Source: JBKSMP01 sp964582055
GTDB taxonomy: Bacteria; Verrucomicrobiota; Verrucomicrobiia; Opitutales; UBA9783
Length of the DNA stretch: 7,377 bases
Assembly (NCBI GenBank): GCA_964582055.1
Contig: CAZOPT010000031.1
Location: 1 to 7,377, forward strand
Direction: 5' to 3'
The translations under genes were made by a program, and so were the position numbers. This document shows, in pieces, positions 6,414 to 7,377 of this stretch; the stretch's first letter is position 1; every line of letters starts with the position of its first letter. The notes beneath the pieces were generated by a model, which worked only from the letters and a program-made list of their open reading frames with translations, was not told the origin of the DNA and did no database searches.

Positions 6414-7250
6414 TTATTTGGTACCGTATTGCTTGCCATTGATGGCAATAGGATGAGACAATGTACCTTTTTGACGTATGGAATTTAAAAACGCTTTAGA
6501 AGTTTCATCTAGAAAATCTTCTGAAATTTTTATAGATTTTAGGAAGGGAAGTCGACAATCAATGTGGTCGTTTGTTTTTACAAACAGTTCTTGAATGGAT
6601 TTTAGCTGAGAACAGTGTTCGACTTCAAGCACTTCGAGAGCGGTTAATTGTAATAGAGGGATAAGACTTTGGAGAAAAGTACTATTGCAATGAAGGGTCT
6701 GTAAACTTGGCAACGATAAATTTTCTGGAAGTTGTGAAATTGGATTAAAAGAGAGATCGAGTTTGGTCAACAATTTACTCGATTCAGTTGTTATAAATTG
6801 TTGGATTTGGTTATGCGAGAGATTTAAATCCTTTAATTGTTCAAAATTACATAAAAAGGAAGCTTGTAGTTTGTTGTGTGATAAATCTAAGACTTCAAGT
6901 TTGGGTAGTTGGCTGAGAGTGGAAACATCCGTAATGAGGTTATGTGATAAAAATAAGGCTTTTAAACGTTTTAATGCAGTTAAAGGTGTTAGGGAATCAA
7001 TGAGGTTGTTTTTTAGGGATAATAACTTTAAATTCGGTAAACATTCAAACCCTCTTAAATTAGAAATTTGTGCATTGTCAGCTTGGAAAGAAGTGATGGC
7101 CTCAAATTTTAAATTTTTGTTATTCGTACAGATGTTTTTAACGATTTTACGCGCATGCGGATCTGCAAAAAAATGCCAGGGATCTTTTGGCTTATCGGCA
7201 TACATGGTAGCCACTATCGTTAAAAACACTGCTGTACACCTCAAATTCAT
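6414..7250 (-). CDS. Secreted leucine-rich-repeat protein
   Basis: The 278-residue product begins with a short hydrophobic stretch (MNLRCTAVFLTIVATMYA) that looks like a Sec signal peptide, with a plausible cleavage after Ala18. From about residue 50 to 240 it is built of some eight to nine leucine-rich repeats of about 22 residues. The clearest are LKLLSLKNNLIDSL, LKALFLSHNLITDV, LEVLDLSHNKL, LKDLNLSHNQIQQF and LTKLDLSFNPISQLP; later repeats are degenerate. The spacing resembles SDS22/internalin-type LRRs, which form a curved protein-binding surface. No catalytic domain, F-box or membrane anchor is seen, and the C-terminal 35 residues are not repeats. Export followed by protein binding, perhaps at the surface or towards a host, is inference. 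The start codon overlaps the stop of the upstream gene (ATGA), and AGGAAG lies just before it, the best ribosome site in the window. No terminator is seen before the peroxiredoxin gene. The long open frame on the opposite strand is a shadow. Confidence 0.82.
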   Translation of the reverse strand: MNLRCTAVFLTIVATMYADKPKDPWHFFADPHARKIVKNICTNNKNLKFEAITSFQADNAQISNLRGFECLPNLKLLSLKNNLIDSLTPLTALKRLKALFLSHNLITDVSTLSQLPKLEVLDLSHNKLQASFLCNFEQLKDLNLSHNQIQQFITTESSKLLTKLDLSFNPISQLPENLSLPSLQTLHCNSTFLQSLIPLLQLTALEVLEVEHCSQLKSIQELFVKTNDHIDCRLPFLKSIKISEDFLDETSKAFLNSIRQKGTLSHPIAINGKQYGTK

Positions 7251-7377
7251 GCTTCCTGTTCCATAAGTTCTAAAATTTTGTTGGTTTCTTGGAGTAATTC
7301 CTGATTTTCATCACTTAAACCCGATGCATTGTCTAAAATTTCTTTGAGTTTTAATAAATACTCTTTGGCTTTATCTT
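7247..7377 (-). CDS. C-terminal end of an unrecognised helical/coiled-coil protein (partial)
   Basis: The minus-strand frame enters from the right edge (first full codon at 7375) and runs 42 residues to a TGA at 7249-7247. It ends LQETNKILELMEQEA. The visible part is rich in Glu, Lys and Leu, with hydrophobic residues spaced as in an amphipathic helix (EYLLKLKEIL, then NQELLQETNKILELME, separated by a DNASGLSDE turn), so a coiled coil or helical hairpin is likely. Its stop overlaps the LRR start by two bases, a typical translationally coupled arrangement that supports it as a real gene and not a shadow frame. It is too short for the ORF listing threshold and cut by the window. I do not recognise the family; exonuclease VII small subunit was considered but the ending does not match. 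Confidence 0.65.
   Translation of the reverse strand, partial: DKAKEYLLKLKEILDNASGLSDENQELLQETNKILELMEQEA
7252..7257 (-). promoter_or_regulatory. Ribosome binding site of the LRR gene
   Basis: AGGAAG on the minus strand (7257-7252) ends one base before the ATG at 7250, and its AGGA core sits three bases away, rather close. It lies inside the last codons of the upstream gene, which fits coupled translation. It is listed because the other starts in the window lack a comparable site. Confidence 0.45.

Noticed and set aside
6763..7266. 167-codon open frame on the plus strand opposite the LRR gene
   Set aside because: It is antisense to a gene with clear repeats and a coupled start, its own translation has no recognisable motif, and the low-complexity repeat coding strand explains the long open frame.
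1..7377. CRISPR array, tRNA/rRNA, insertion sequence, phage or defence system
   Set aside because: No spaced direct repeats, cloverleaf, transposase, integrase or toxin/nuclease motifs were seen; the identified genes are metabolic, export or redox genes plus one LRR protein.

Overview
The window looks like a piece of a low-G+C genome (clearly below 40% by eye) from the Chlamydiota, most likely an environmental, Parachlamydia-like lineage rather than Chlamydia itself. Three things point there: a fused HPPK-DHPS folate protein followed by a CofE-like protein (the chlamydial FolC2/CT611 type), a signal peptidase I with a very large insertion after its catalytic serine, and weak or absent Shine-Dalgarno sequences before most genes. 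The placement is inferred from gene content and remembered family traits, not from a search. Genes are tightly packed; no stretch over 300 bases lacks a gene, and no tRNA, rRNA, CRISPR, insertion sequence or phage gene was seen.

Left part, plus strand (84-2040): a MarC-family inner-membrane protein and, one base later, signal peptidase I (lepB). They look co-transcribed. Bases 1-83 are extremely A/T rich and hold no convincing element.

Centre, plus strand (2102-5681): a self-contained transcription unit. A sigma70-type promoter (2102-2130) is followed by a succinate/acetyl-CoA CoA-transferase family gene (2137-3624), fused folKP (3628-4926), folC2 (4916-5638, overlapping folKP) and a hairpin terminator (5644-5681). 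The last two genes make dihydropteroate and probably add the glutamate to give folate. No dihydrofolate reductase or other folate gene is present here, and the CoA-transferase is an unexpected partner.

Right part, minus strand (7377 down to 5688): the end of an unrecognised helical or coiled-coil protein, whose stop codon overlaps the start of a secreted leucine-rich-repeat protein (7250-6414), then a 2-Cys peroxiredoxin (6341-5688) with its own promoter. The peroxiredoxin gene converges on folC2 and probably shares the terminator.

The most interesting signals are two promoters of identical geometry (17-bp spacer, then exactly 6 bases from the -10 box to the ATG) before the CoA-transferase and the peroxiredoxin. 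They predict leaderless mRNAs and correct the starts of both genes. Others are the ~160-residue insertion in LepB, the extra Cys-x-Cys motifs in the peroxiredoxin, the mixed CoA-transferase/folate operon, and the secreted LRR protein coupled to a coiled-coil gene.
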